Numbered from the stretch's first letter, positions 1 to 8,399 are shown. The stretch: DNA of 23,404 nucleotides from JAYZBC01 sp036339375 (GCA_036339375.1 JAYZBC010000046.1:1-23404); one strand, 5' to 3'. Notes: a model not told the origin generated them from the sequence alone. Numbers and translations: made by a program.

Positions 1-603
1 CTCTTCGGAAAGCTTTTTATACAGTTCTGTTGTTGTCACGGCGTTAAATTCAGAGGAATCGAAAGCTTTATCCATGTTTGTTAAATAATTTATGCTGAGG
101 TGGGTCCATGGCTGGGGTTCTCCCTCTGAAATTTCAAGCAACCGTATGCCCTGCCAGTGTTCTGAATTAAGCAAAATTGGATGAAATTCTTCCGTATTCC
201 AGCCGATGAATTCTTCAGAACTTTTATCCGGCACACTGTAAAAGACAGAATAAACGAAAGAAGAGCTGAGAACCTTTTCCGACCACTCCTGATTACAAGC
301 TACTTCGATTTCATTGCAAACATACCGACTATAGTTTTCAACATTTGATAACATCCAAGCACTTTGGGCATTTGGTTGTGCACGAACTTTTTTATACGGG
401 GCACTTTCCATAATTTCAGGGGAAGATATTTCATAAATGGCAAGATAAGTGGGTCGGTCAGGGTCACGGTAACGTTGCGCTCCGATAAATCCTGGAATTT
501 CCGTTCTCACAGGAATGTGATGCGTGTCGTACCAATGGTTGAAATCGTCTTCCCAGTCTATATCAGGAGACATTTCTGTATATAAAATAGTAGCGCCCTT
601 CAA
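1..603 (-). CDS. EthD-like dimeric alpha/beta-barrel protein, 3' end outside window
   Basis: Reading the minus strand gives 201 uninterrupted codons running off the left edge. The N-terminus reads MKGATILYTEMSPD, followed by a conserved-looking stretch NHWYDTHHIPVRTEIPGF and then RYRDPDRPTYLAIYEI, the pattern of EthD-like or DUF4286-like dimeric alpha/beta barrels. A second, diverged copy of the fold seems to begin near residue 124 (VYSVFYSVPD, then a WNTEEFHPILL segment), so this is probably a two-barrel protein. The start is TTG at 603, chosen because GGAG lies 7 bases upstream; no ATG fits. Such proteins are often found near oxygenase and catabolic gene clusters, and this one is divergent from the Rieske operon, which suggests a shared regulatory region. 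A catalytic role is not established; it could bind a small hydrophobic substrate. The family call is by pattern recognition only. Confidence 0.75.
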   Translation of the reverse strand, partial: MKGATILYTEMSPDIDWEDDFNHWYDTHHIPVRTEIPGFIGAQRYRDPDRPTYLAIYEISSPEIMESAPYKKVRAQPNAQSAWMLSNVENYSRYVCNEIEVACNQEWSEKVLSSSFVYSVFYSVPDKSSEEFIGWNTEEFHPILLNSEHWQGIRLLEISEGEPQPWTHLSINYLTNMDKAFDSSEFNAVTTTELYKKLSEE

Positions 604-779
604 CGCCAAACTCCAATTTTTATTATATATTGAAGAAAAACAAAAATAACTTGGAGAGGAAATCATTTCTTTTGTAAAATTGCAACAATCAATCAAACTT
701 ATAAGGAACGTTGGTAAATTTTTTCGTTACAAGAAAATTATGTTACGTTGTTGAAAAATTTGGACACGGGATAAGGAAT

Positions 780-2111
780 ATGGATGGATCGTTGACCAAA
801 GATCGCATCGAAGGGCTAATTGATGATCGGGTGGAACAGGGAAGTTTTCGCGTTGATCGGTCTATTTATACCGACACAGACATTTTCAATATCGAAATGG
901 AAAGAATATTCGAAAACGGTTGGGTCTATCTTTGTCATGAAAGCCAGATCGCTGATTCAGGGTGCTATTACGCTACAGAAATTGGGAGGCAACCCGTCGT
1001 AGTTATCCGGCAAAAAGAAGGCGGCATAGCTGCATTTATAAATGTTTGTTCCCATCGAGGTGCAATATTGACCCCCAAAAAAATGGGTAAAGCTTTGACC
1101 CTTACCTGTCGTTTTCATGGTTGGGCATACAATAGCGAAGGTCGTTGCATACGTATCAAGAACCAAAAAGAGGGTTTTGGTGAGAAAAATTTTGAGCGCA
1201 GTCAATTTAACCTTAAACCTATAGCAAGAGTTGAAGTATACAAAGGGTTTGTTTTTGGAAGTTTGACCCAAAACGTTGAGCCGATCAAAAAGAATTTAGG
1301 CGCTGCAGCGATGTGGATTGACCTTATGGTTGAGCAATCCCCCCAAGGGTTGGAAGTTGTTCCAGGTAGTTCCACCTATGTCATCCGGGGCAATTGGAAA
1401 ATGCAATTAGAAAACAGTGTTGATGGATACCACGTTTCTACTGTTCATCGCGTATTTGCTGCGACCGTTCGAAATCGGGAGGAACGTGACGGGTTAAAGG
1501 GATTAAATCAAACTGAAGGAGGAAGGTTAACTGGTTTGGTTCCGTCTGGTGCGTACGATCTTGGTAACGGTCATATGTCTATCTGGGCTCAACATACGAC
1601 TCCCGAACGACGGCCTGTATACAAGAAGAAAGATTGGCTTCAGAAGAATCTCCCAAAGGAGCACATAAAATGGATTTTAGAACGTGGCCGAAATTTGGCT
1701 ATTTTTCCAAACGTCATGCTCATGGATAATCCTTCAACTCAAATTCGGTTGATCCGCCCTATTTCAGCAGAGCGCGCAGAGGTGACAGTTTACTGTATTG
1801 CACCCGTTGGAGAAGATGCAGAGGCCCGTTCAGCAAGATTACGAAAATTCGAGGATTTTTATTTAACCGCGGGAATGGCTACTTCAGATGATATGGCGGC
1901 GCTAGAAGACACACAAGTTGGAAGCTGGGCCCAAAGTGCACCCTGGAATGAATTCGGAAGGGGTATGTCCACGATGACGGTAGGCGCTGATGAAGACGCA
2001 AAGGCCTTGGGTTTTTATCCGATTTCAAGCAGTGAAAATTGGGAAAACGAAACTCATTATTATGGCTTTTATCGTCGCTGGCGTGACATGATACTAGGTT
2101 CGGGTCAATAA
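780..2111 (+). CDS. Rieske ring-hydroxylating dioxygenase, alpha subunit (benzoate/anthranilate type)
   Basis: This is the catalytic large subunit of a Rieske non-heme iron oxygenase, which inserts both atoms of O2 into an aromatic substrate. The 443-residue protein has the Rieske 2Fe-2S ligands C90-x-H92 (CSHRG) and C110-x2-H113 (CRFHG). The mononuclear iron site lies in ENSVDGYHVSTVH, with bridging Asp215, His218 and His223, and a third ligand is probably Asp370 or Asp371 (TSDDM). The N-terminal RVEQGSFRVDRSIYTD is typical of the BenA/AntA/XylX group. An in-frame TTG at 711 would add 23 residues, but ATG 780 is preferred because the family N-terminus begins just after it. The beta-subunit gene starts 11 bases downstream and a matching reductase is two genes on. 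Benzoate, toluate, anthranilate or another aromatic acid are possible substrates; the sequence does not decide. Confidence 0.92.
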   Translation: MDGSLTKDRIEGLIDDRVEQGSFRVDRSIYTDTDIFNIEMERIFENGWVYLCHESQIADSGCYYATEIGRQPVVVIRQKEGGIAAFINVCSHRGAILTPKKMGKALTLTCRFHGWAYNSEGRCIRIKNQKEGFGEKNFERSQFNLKPIARVEVYKGFVFGSLTQNVEPIKKNLGAAAMWIDLMVEQSPQGLEVVPGSSTYVIRGNWKMQLENSVDGYHVSTVHRVFAATVRNREERDGLKGLNQTEGGRLTGLVPSGAYDLGNGHMSIWAQHTTPERRPVYKKKDWLQKNLPKEHIKWILERGRNLAIFPNVMLMDNPSTQIRLIRPISAERAEVTVYCIAPVGEDAEARSARLRKFEDFYLTAGMATSDDMAALEDTQVGSWAQSAPWNEFGRGMSTMTVGADEDAKALGFYPISSSENWENETHYYGFYRRWRDMILGSGQ

Positions 2112-2122
2112 CGGATTCTAAA

Positions 2123-2620
2123 ATGGAAATAGAGAATGACCTGAAATTGGAAGTATCTGAACTTATCTTTTGGGAAGCTACATTGCTGGACAGACGCCGT
2201 TGGGAAGAGTGGATAGAACTATATACAGAAGATGCTGTTTTCTGGGTCCCTTCATGGGTGGATGAGGAAAACACTACAGATGACCCTGAAACTCAGCTTA
2301 ATCTGATGTATTTTCGAAGCCGTAGCGGGATAGAAGACCGAGTTTTCCGGATTGAATCCAGGGATTCTTATGCTTCACTACCTTTAGATAGGACCGTGCA
2401 TCTCGTTGGCAATGTTTTAATTGATAAGGTCATAGGGAACGAAATTTATGTTTTTGCAAACTGCTTAGTGCACACGTTTGGAAAAAATGGAGCACAAACC
2501 CGGGCTAGCATGTATGACTACATCATTCGACAAGGGGATAATGGGCTAAAAATAGCACATAAAAAAATAACGTTTGTAGATGACAAATTAGAAGGTCCAG
2601 TGGATGTTTACCATTTGTAG
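2123..2620 (+). CDS. Rieske ring-hydroxylating dioxygenase, beta (small) subunit
   Basis: The 165-residue product is the small subunit of an alpha3beta3 aromatic-ring dioxygenase, with the NTF2/scytalone-dehydratase-like cone fold. It has no metal centre; it supports the hexamer and sometimes substrate choice. Recognisable family segments are LLDRRRWEEWIELY near residues 21-34, then DAVFWVP, a central SRSGIEDRV, and SYASLPLDRTVHLVGNV near residues 82-98. Length matches BenB/AntB-type subunits (about 160-170). The ATG lies 11 bases after the alpha-subunit stop with only a weak Shine-Dalgarno sequence, so translation is probably coupled to the upstream gene. Loss of this subunit is seen in alpha-only oxygenases, so its presence argues for the BenAB/AntAB class. 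The partner is clear from adjacency. Confidence 0.9.
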   Translation: MEIENDLKLEVSELIFWEATLLDRRRWEEWIELYTEDAVFWVPSWVDEENTTDDPETQLNLMYFRSRSGIEDRVFRIESRDSYASLPLDRTVHLVGNVLIDKVIGNEIYVFANCLVHTFGKNGAQTRASMYDYIIRQGDNGLKIAHKKITFVDDKLEGPVDVYHL

Positions 2621-2630
2621 GGATTAAAAA

Positions 2631-3662
2631 ATGTTAGCTGTATGCAAAGTGCAACCGGGTGAGGGTGGGATTGAAGTTTGCGAACGTGAGTCTCGTGATC
2701 CTACGTCGGGAGAAATTCTCGTAAAGGTTGTGGCTGCCGGGATCTGCGGCACTGACATGCAAATTTACTATTGGGCGCCAAGGATGGCCCGCCGAATGAA
2801 ACTTCCCTGCGTCCTTGGGCATGAAATTTGTGGTACAGTTGAAAAACTCGGTGAAGGCGTAAGACATATTGCTGTGGGGGACTACGTAAGTCTCGAGAGT
2901 CATGTCTATTGTGGTTTCTGCCGAACCTGCCGTTTGGGTAAAGCACACCTTTGTGAAAACACCCAGTACCCGGGAATTAATTTTGATGGTGGCTTTGCCG
3001 AGTATGTTACAGTTCCCTCGCAAATTGCCTGGAAGGTATCTGAAAAATTACCAAAGGAAGTGGCGGTGATGATGGAGCCTTTTGGAATTTCAGTGCACGC
3101 TACAATGGCCGGTTCTGGTGTTTCGGGGAAAAGTGTTTTGGTAAATGGGTGTGGACCCATTGGGTTAATGAATGTAGCAACCGCCAGGGCACTTGGGGCA
3201 ACAAAAGTCATTGCTTGTGATATCAATCCATTGCGATTAAAGACAGCGCAAACTATGGGTGCTAGCCGCGCAGTTAATCCGTTAGAGGAAGACTTGAATA
3301 GCATTGTCAAAAGTTTGACAGATAACACAGGTGTTGATGTGGCTATAGAGTATTCGGGTTCTGAGGAGGGTTTTAATTCTTGTTTTCTTGCGTTGGCGAA
3401 GGGGGGTGATTTTCGACTTGTTGGAGCACCACCCCAATCTATACCCGTGGATTTTACACAATGGCTTACGAAATGTCCGTCTATGCAAAATATCCACGGG
3501 CGTTTGATTTGGGAAACGTGGCAATATTCTTCGGAGCTCCTATTAACAGGGGCGGTTGATCTGAGTCCTATTCACAGTCATTCCCTGGACATTAAAGATG
3601 GGCCGCTTGGTTTTGAACTGATTAAAGAAGGAAAAGCAATTAAGCCCTTAATTGTACCATAA
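2631..3662 (+). CDS. Zinc-dependent medium-chain dehydrogenase, threonine 3-dehydrogenase-like
   Basis: This is an NAD(P)-dependent MDR alcohol dehydrogenase of 343 residues. Catalytic zinc ligands are visible as C39 (ICGTD), H64-E65 (GHE) and probably E149 (MMEPF). The structural zinc site is C94, C97, C100 and C108 (CGFCRTCRLGKAHLC). The Rossmann fold carries GCGPIG at 173-178, with D197 as the likely ribose-binding acidic residue that favours NAD. Overall length and layout resemble Tdh (L-threonine 3-dehydrogenase), including the C-terminal IHGRLIWETW segment. Its place between dioxygenase and reductase genes suggests that it oxidises a product of the pathway, perhaps a cis-diol or a side-chain alcohol, a job done in classical benzoate operons by an SDR (BenD). 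Start ATG 2631 has AGGGA upstream. True threonine dehydrogenase activity remains possible. Confidence 0.85.
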   Translation: MLAVCKVQPGEGGIEVCERESRDPTSGEILVKVVAAGICGTDMQIYYWAPRMARRMKLPCVLGHEICGTVEKLGEGVRHIAVGDYVSLESHVYCGFCRTCRLGKAHLCENTQYPGINFDGGFAEYVTVPSQIAWKVSEKLPKEVAVMMEPFGISVHATMAGSGVSGKSVLVNGCGPIGLMNVATARALGATKVIACDINPLRLKTAQTMGASRAVNPLEEDLNSIVKSLTDNTGVDVAIEYSGSEEGFNSCFLALAKGGDFRLVGAPPQSIPVDFTQWLTKCPSMQNIHGRLIWETWQYSSELLLTGAVDLSPIHSHSLDIKDGPLGFELIKEGKAIKPLIVP

Positions 3663-3686
3663 AGGAAATCGTAGTACGCAAGTTTT

Positions 3687-4709
3687 ATGAATAAACACCA
3701 CGTCACCTTATTATTTGAAGATGGACGGAGCGAACAGATACTCGCTGACGAAAAAGATACCATCTATCTCGCTTGTTTGAGAAATAAAATTAGAATTCTG
3801 ACAGATTGTTTGGAAGGGGCGTGTGCTACCTGCAAGGGAGTGTGTGTGGAGGGAGAATATCAACTTGATGATTATTCAGAAGAAGCCCTCTCTGAAGAGG
3901 AGGCTGTGCAGCGAGAGGTTTTAACCTGCCAGATGCATGCTCATTCTGACTGTATCATTGAATTTCCATATGAATCACGTTTGGCGGTTAAAACGGAACC
4001 AGCCAAATGGGTTTGCAGTGTGATAGCTTGCGAAAACGTGTCCTCAGCAGTCGTTCGATTGGATTTGAAACCCTTAGGGGGGCAAAATGAACCACCCGCA
4101 TTTCTACCTGGCCAATATGTTCATTTATCGGTGCCGGGTACAGGGGAAAGCCGTTCTTATTCTTTTGCGAATAACCCCCAAGAGACCCAAAAATTTTCCT
4201 TTTACATAAAGGTACTTCAACAAGGTTTGATGAGTGAATATGTCCGTAATGCCGCTAAAGTTGGTGACGAGATAGTGATGACAGGCCCCTTTGGAAGATT
4301 TTATCTCCGTAATCCCCAAAAACCAATCTTGATGGTAGCCGGCGGTACTGGTTTAGCCCCCATGTTGTCAATGTTTAATCACATGGTTGAAACCAATGCT
4401 ATGTCAAATCCTGTACACTTACTATACGGGTCAAATGCTCCTGATGAATTTTTCTGCCTTAATGACCTGGAAGCTTATAAAGAAAAAGGGATTAAATTGA
4501 CGACCGAATTTTCGGTTTTAGAGGCAGATAATAAATGGAATGGATCAATGGGTCACATTACCGATTTATTGCGAGATGAATTAATATCTAAAAATATGGA
4601 TACTTACCTTTGCGGTCCGCCTCCTATGATTGAAGCAGCGCAAAGGTGGTTAGGAGAACATGGTGTCCCTGAGAAACAAATTTACGCCGAAAAGTTTTTG
4701 CCAAGTTAG
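3687..4709 (+). CDS. Oxygenase reductase: 2Fe-2S ferredoxin plus FAD/NAD domains (BenC/AntC type)
   Basis: The 340-residue protein transfers electrons from NAD(P)H through FAD and a plant-type 2Fe-2S cluster to the Rieske oxygenase. Domain order is N-terminal ferredoxin (residues 1-95, cluster ligands C41, C46, C49 and C81), FAD-binding barrel (about 105-205, with RSYSF at 156-160) and NAD-binding domain (about 210-340, with GGTGLAP at 219-225 and CGPPPM at 309-314). This order, ferredoxin first, is that of BenC, XylZ and AntC (class IB systems), so no separate ferredoxin gene is needed, and none is seen. The protein ends in IYAEKFLPS, typical of the family. It follows the dehydrogenase by 24 bases; AAGGAA lies rather far from the ATG, so initiation strength is uncertain. 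Confidence 0.92.
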   Translation: MNKHHVTLLFEDGRSEQILADEKDTIYLACLRNKIRILTDCLEGACATCKGVCVEGEYQLDDYSEEALSEEEAVQREVLTCQMHAHSDCIIEFPYESRLAVKTEPAKWVCSVIACENVSSAVVRLDLKPLGGQNEPPAFLPGQYVHLSVPGTGESRSYSFANNPQETQKFSFYIKVLQQGLMSEYVRNAAKVGDEIVMTGPFGRFYLRNPQKPILMVAGGTGLAPMLSMFNHMVETNAMSNPVHLLYGSNAPDEFFCLNDLEAYKEKGIKLTTEFSVLEADNKWNGSMGHITDLLRDELISKNMDTYLCGPPPMIEAAQRWLGEHGVPEKQIYAEKFLPS

Positions 4710-4721
4710 AGAATTACAGAA

Positions 4722-6323
4722 TTGGTAAAAGCAATTGTCATTCGTGGTGGCACAGTTATCGATGGGTCACGGGCAGAACCATTCCGGGCCGATGTTGGAA
4801 TTTTGGATGGAAAAATTGTTGAAATTAGTAACGATATTTCAACCGGGCAAGCTAAAACTATCGATGCAAAGGGTAAAATAGTTGCACCGGGTTTTATTGA
4901 TATAAAAACCCACTCCGATTGGACGCTACCCTTAATGCCGCAAGCGAAAAGTAAAATTTATCAGGGAGTAACGACGGAAGTCATCGGACATTGTGGATAC
5001 TCTTGTGCTCCGGTTCTACCAAATAAAGTAGACGAATTGTCTGAATATTTGAGCCCAAGTGCTCCTTGGTTGACTTTTTATGAAACAACCTTTTCTGACT
5101 ACTTAAACAATTATCCGCCCCTTTCTGTAAATACAATTCATCTTGTTGGACACAATACTCTAAGGCTTATGACAATGGGACTGGAGGACCGGTCACCGAC
5201 ATCAGAAGAACTCCGGATTATGCTAAGCTTGTTAAACGAGGCACTTTTAGCAGGGGTGCTTGGTATGTCCTCAGGTTTATTTACGGCTCCTGGTTCTTTT
5301 TCGAAAACGGAGGAATTAGTTGCGCTGGGAAGTCTTTTGAAAGAGCAGGGTGGGCGATATTTCACGCACTTACGTGATGAAGGAAATTCAGTTTTTGATT
5401 CAGTTTTTGAAACAATGGAGTTTGCAGAACAGGTAGGCATTCACGTTCAAATTGTTCACATGAAACTCTCTGGTTTGGATAATTGGGGTGGAGCCGAAAA
5501 GGCATTAAAAATTTTAGCTGACGCGCGATCTAATGGTGTTCAAATAGATTGTGATTTTTATCCCTATACTGCGGCCAGTAACCCTCTTAAAAATTTATTT
5601 CCCACATGGCTCCAGGAGGGCGGCATTGAAACTATGTTGGGTCGACTGGCGCACGAGCCAAGTCGTCTACAATTGCGTGCGGAAGTTGACAAGGAAGGAC
5701 TTAACAATTTTGGTCGAATTCCGTCATGGGATTCTGTACGAATATCTATTTCACCGGATCAACCTCAATATGCCGGTCGTACGATCGCAGAAATAGCAAA
5801 AGAAAGGGAAAACGATCCCTTTGATATGGCATTGGATTACATAATTGAAGATCGTGGACAGACCCGTGTTTTAGTAGAAAGCATTTCAGAAACTGATGTT
5901 AAAAGGTTTGTAGTTTCGACTGACGTCATGGTTGGTTCAGATGGAAATTCTGTCGCTCCAGAAGGGATAACCGGGCAGGGTCGGCCACATCCTCGGTTTT
6001 ATGGTACTTTTGCTAAGGTATTAGGACAATATGCCCGTGATCAGGCTTTATTACCGTTACAAGACGCTGTTTATAAAATGACAGGGGCCTCGGCCAAAGC
6101 ATTAGGGTTAAAAAAGCGCGGATTGCTTAGAACTGGTTTTAAAGCGGATATTACCGTTTTTGACCCATATTTGATCAAGGAAATGGCCAGCTATGAGAAT
6201 CCACATCATTTTTCCACCGGAATTGATACAGTGATTGTTAATGGTCACGTAACATTGGAGGGTGGAGTCCATACAGGGGTTTTAGGCGGCAAGATTTTAC
6301 GTCGTCAACAAGATTTTATTTAA
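4722..6323 (+). CDS. N-acyl-D-amino-acid deacylase family amidohydrolase
   Basis: This 533-residue metal-dependent amidohydrolase belongs by layout to the D-aminoacylase group, which removes acyl groups from N-acyl-D-amino acids. Visible elements are the N-terminal beta-sandwich strands (IRGGTVIDGSRAEPFRADVG), VAPGFID at 54-60, the bridging cysteine C91 in GHCGYS, H216 in THLRDE, H246 in IVHMK, and a catalytic-type Asp at D407 in VGSDG. The usual His-x-His after PGFID is Lys62-Thr-His64, so one metal ligand is replaced. C91, H216 and H246, the tight zinc ligands in structurally studied D-aminoacylase, remain. The start is TTG 4722, 12 bases after the reductase stop and with only a weak upstream GAGAA. 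As the last gene of the oxygenase operon it may release an acid or amine from an amide substrate. Dihydropyrimidinase-like or other amide hydrolysis cannot be excluded. Confidence 0.85.
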   Translation: MVKAIVIRGGTVIDGSRAEPFRADVGILDGKIVEISNDISTGQAKTIDAKGKIVAPGFIDIKTHSDWTLPLMPQAKSKIYQGVTTEVIGHCGYSCAPVLPNKVDELSEYLSPSAPWLTFYETTFSDYLNNYPPLSVNTIHLVGHNTLRLMTMGLEDRSPTSEELRIMLSLLNEALLAGVLGMSSGLFTAPGSFSKTEELVALGSLLKEQGGRYFTHLRDEGNSVFDSVFETMEFAEQVGIHVQIVHMKLSGLDNWGGAEKALKILADARSNGVQIDCDFYPYTAASNPLKNLFPTWLQEGGIETMLGRLAHEPSRLQLRAEVDKEGLNNFGRIPSWDSVRISISPDQPQYAGRTIAEIAKERENDPFDMALDYIIEDRGQTRVLVESISETDVKRFVVSTDVMVGSDGNSVAPEGITGQGRPHPRFYGTFAKVLGQYARDQALLPLQDAVYKMTGASAKALGLKKRGLLRTGFKADITVFDPYLIKEMASYENPHHFSTGIDTVIVNGHVTLEGGVHTGVLGGKILRRQQDFI

Positions 6324-6360
6324 ATAAACAACCACCATAGAATTTAACAAAAATACCTGG

Positions 6361-6401
6361 TTGACTAATGGATTGGATTGGCTATTTTTAATAGTACTAT
6401 T
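6361..6401 (+). promoter_or_regulatory. Putative suf operon promoter with 12-bp palindromic operator
   Basis: TTGACT at 6361-6366 is followed after 16 bases by TATTTT at 6383-6388, a plausible sigma70 promoter. A perfect palindrome, AATAGTACTATT, spans 6390-6401 just after the -10-like element and upstream of the Rrf2 start at 6459. Its position suits repression, and autoregulation by the Rrf2 protein encoded next is the simplest idea. It does not match a remembered IscR consensus closely. The palindrome is seen directly; its role is inferred. Confidence 0.45.
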
Positions 6402-6458
6402 TTGGTCCTAAATCTATGTACTAAATCAGTCCTTTTTTTAAAAAATGGATGTAACCCT

Positions 6459-6923
6459 TTGATAAAATTAAGTCGACTCGCAGATTATTCAATTGTTTTG
6501 ATGTCCCAGTTAGCAGGTCATCCGTCATCTTTGATGCAAGCACCGGATTTAGCATTAGCAACAGGCTTGCCTATCCCAACGGTTTCCAAGACCCTAAAAC
6601 TACTAGCTCAAGCACAGTTGGTTGAGTCCCAAAGGGGTGTCAAGGGAGGATATGCTTTGGTCAGGGAAGCTATAAATATACCAGTAACAGAGATTATTGC
6701 AGCTGTTGATGGTCCAATAGCTCTTACTGAGTGTGTAGTTGATGAAGTTGGTGTTTGTGAAATTGAGGCACTTTGTCCAACCCGCACAAATTGGAAAAAG
6801 ATTAATGATGCAGTGGTTGGTGCGTTAAAAAACGTGTCCCTCGCGGATATGACACCGCAAAAAGCGGCTTTTGTTCCTCATCGACCCTTTGAGCCGAATC
6901 ATCATTCAACGACAGCCGAGTAA
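6459..6923 (+). CDS. Rrf2-family iron-sulfur regulator of the SUF operon
   Basis: The 154-residue product is a winged-helix transcription regulator expected to sense Fe-S status and control the downstream suf genes. It begins MIKLSRLADYSIVLMSQLAG, the characteristic Rrf2 N-terminus, and has a helix-turn-helix around TGLPIPTVSKTLKLLAQAQL. Three cysteines, C92, C100 and C106 (TECVVDEVGVC then ALCP), fall in the cluster-binding loop, spaced as in SUF-type Rrf2 regulators. The frame is open further upstream to 6378, but family alignment favours the TTG at 6459, with GGA at suitable distance. sufB follows after 6 bases, so the regulator is the first gene of the operon and probably autoregulated. 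The name SufR or IscR-like is possible; I leave the symbol open. Confidence 0.88.
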   Translation: MIKLSRLADYSIVLMSQLAGHPSSLMQAPDLALATGLPIPTVSKTLKLLAQAQLVESQRGVKGGYALVREAINIPVTEIIAAVDGPIALTECVVDEVGVCEIEALCPTRTNWKKINDAVVGALKNVSLADMTPQKAAFVPHRPFEPNHHSTTAE

Positions 6924-6929
6924 AAGAAA

Positions 6930-8384
6930 ATGGCGGAAATAGTGGAGCAGACAGCGGAACAAATAGTTGAAAGTAACGAATACAAGTACGGGTTCGTTAC
7001 AGATATTGAATCAGAGTTTGCCCCCAAGGGGCTAAATGAGGAAATTATTCGGTTTATTTCAGCCAAGAAAGAGGAACCGGACTGGTTGCTTGCTTGGAGA
7101 TTAGAGGCTTTTCGACTTTGGCAAGAAATGGAAGAGCCTAACTGGGCCATGGTGGACTATCCCTCGATCGATTACCAAGACGCCTATTATTTTGCGGCTC
7201 CTAAAGATGATGCCAATGGGCCCAAGAGTCTCGACGAGGTTGATCCAAAATTGCTTGAAACCTATGAAAAACTGGGAATCCCCTTACACGAAAGAGCTGC
7301 TTTAGCAGGCGTTGCAGTTGACGCCGTTTTTGATAGCGTTTCAGTGGCTACTACATTTAAAGCAAAACTAGAAGAAGCAGGTGTAATTTTTTGTTCGATT
7401 AGCGAGGCAGTTCACCAACATCCGGAATTAATTAAGAAATACCTTGGTTCTGTCGTACCACAGTCCGATAATTTTTACGCTACATTGAATTCTGCGGTCT
7501 ACAGTGACGGCACCTTTGTCTACGTTCCGAAAGGCGTCCGATGCCCGATGGAGCTTTCAACGTATTTTAGGATTAACGCAGCTAAAACTGGGCAATTTGA
7601 GCGAACCCTGATAATTGCTGATGAAAGTTCTTATGTTAGCTATCTCGAGGGATGTACCGCACCGATGCGAGATGAAAATCAACTTCATGCTGCAGTCGTT
7701 GAACTCGTTGCGCACGATAACGCAGAGATAAAGTATTCTACTGTCCAAAATTGGTACCCCGGAGACGAAAATGGTGTTGGCGGAATTTATAATTTTGTAA
7801 CTAAACGCGGTGTCTGCAAAGGTAAAAATTCTAAAATTTCGTGGACCCAAGTCGAAACAGGGTCAGCGATTACTTGGAAATACCCGAGTTGTATTTTGGA
7901 AGGCGACAATTCGGTAGGGGAATTTTATTCTGTTGCGCTGACGAACAATTGCCAACAGGCCGATACGGGTACGAAAATGATTCATATAGGTCGGGACACT
8001 TCAAGCACAATTATTTCTAAGGGAATTTCAGCGGGGCGCGGCCAAAATACTTATCGTGGTTTGGTAAAAGTTTTGTCTTCGGCTGAGGGTACACGCAATT
8101 ACACACAATGTGATTCTTTGCTAATTGGTGACGAGTGTGGGGCACATACCGTGCCATATATAGAAGTCTCTGAGCCCTCTGCTCAGGTAGAGCACGAGGC
8201 GACCACATCGAAAATAAGTGAAGATCAATTATTTTATTGTATGCAAAGAGGCCTTACGGCTGAAGAGGCTGTTGGGTTAATTGTTAATGGATACTGCAAA
8301 AGGGTGTTGCAGGAGCTCCCGATGGAATTTGCGGTTGAAGCACAAAAATTGCTTGAGGTTAGTCTTGAAGGCAGTGTTGGGTAA
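6930..8384 (+). CDS. sufB: SufB, scaffold subunit of the SufBC2D complex
   Basis: SufB builds Fe-S clusters in the cytosolic SufBC2D scaffold complex. The 484-residue protein matches the usual length. The C-terminal core holds TRNYTQCDSLLIG, where C394 corresponds to the essential E. coli Cys405, and EHEATTS, where E423 corresponds to E. coli Glu434. The segment EDQLFYCMQRGL and the end AVEAQKLLEVSLEGSVG are hallmark sequences. Upstream, CPMELSTYFRIN and EGCTAPMRDENQLHAAVVEL are also typical. The start ATG lies 6 bases after the regulator stop with a weak purine-rich Shine-Dalgarno; no better start is visible. sufC, sufD and sufS follow in order. Confidence 0.97.
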   Translation: MAEIVEQTAEQIVESNEYKYGFVTDIESEFAPKGLNEEIIRFISAKKEEPDWLLAWRLEAFRLWQEMEEPNWAMVDYPSIDYQDAYYFAAPKDDANGPKSLDEVDPKLLETYEKLGIPLHERAALAGVAVDAVFDSVSVATTFKAKLEEAGVIFCSISEAVHQHPELIKKYLGSVVPQSDNFYATLNSAVYSDGTFVYVPKGVRCPMELSTYFRINAAKTGQFERTLIIADESSYVSYLEGCTAPMRDENQLHAAVVELVAHDNAEIKYSTVQNWYPGDENGVGGIYNFVTKRGVCKGKNSKISWTQVETGSAITWKYPSCILEGDNSVGEFYSVALTNNCQQADTGTKMIHIGRDTSSTIISKGISAGRGQNTYRGLVKVLSSAEGTRNYTQCDSLLIGDECGAHTVPYIEVSEPSAQVEHEATTSKISEDQLFYCMQRGLTAEEAVGLIVNGYCKRVLQELPMEFAVEAQKLLEVSLEGSVG

Positions 8385-8399
8385 TTAGGAGCTTATTGT

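Noticed and set aside
364..585. Open frame on the plus strand
   Set aside because: It is the complement of the EthD-like gene, which has clear family sequence on the minus strand.
711..779. TTG start adding 23 residues to the Rieske alpha subunit
   Set aside because: The extension does not resemble family N-termini, and ATG 780 gives the usual start.
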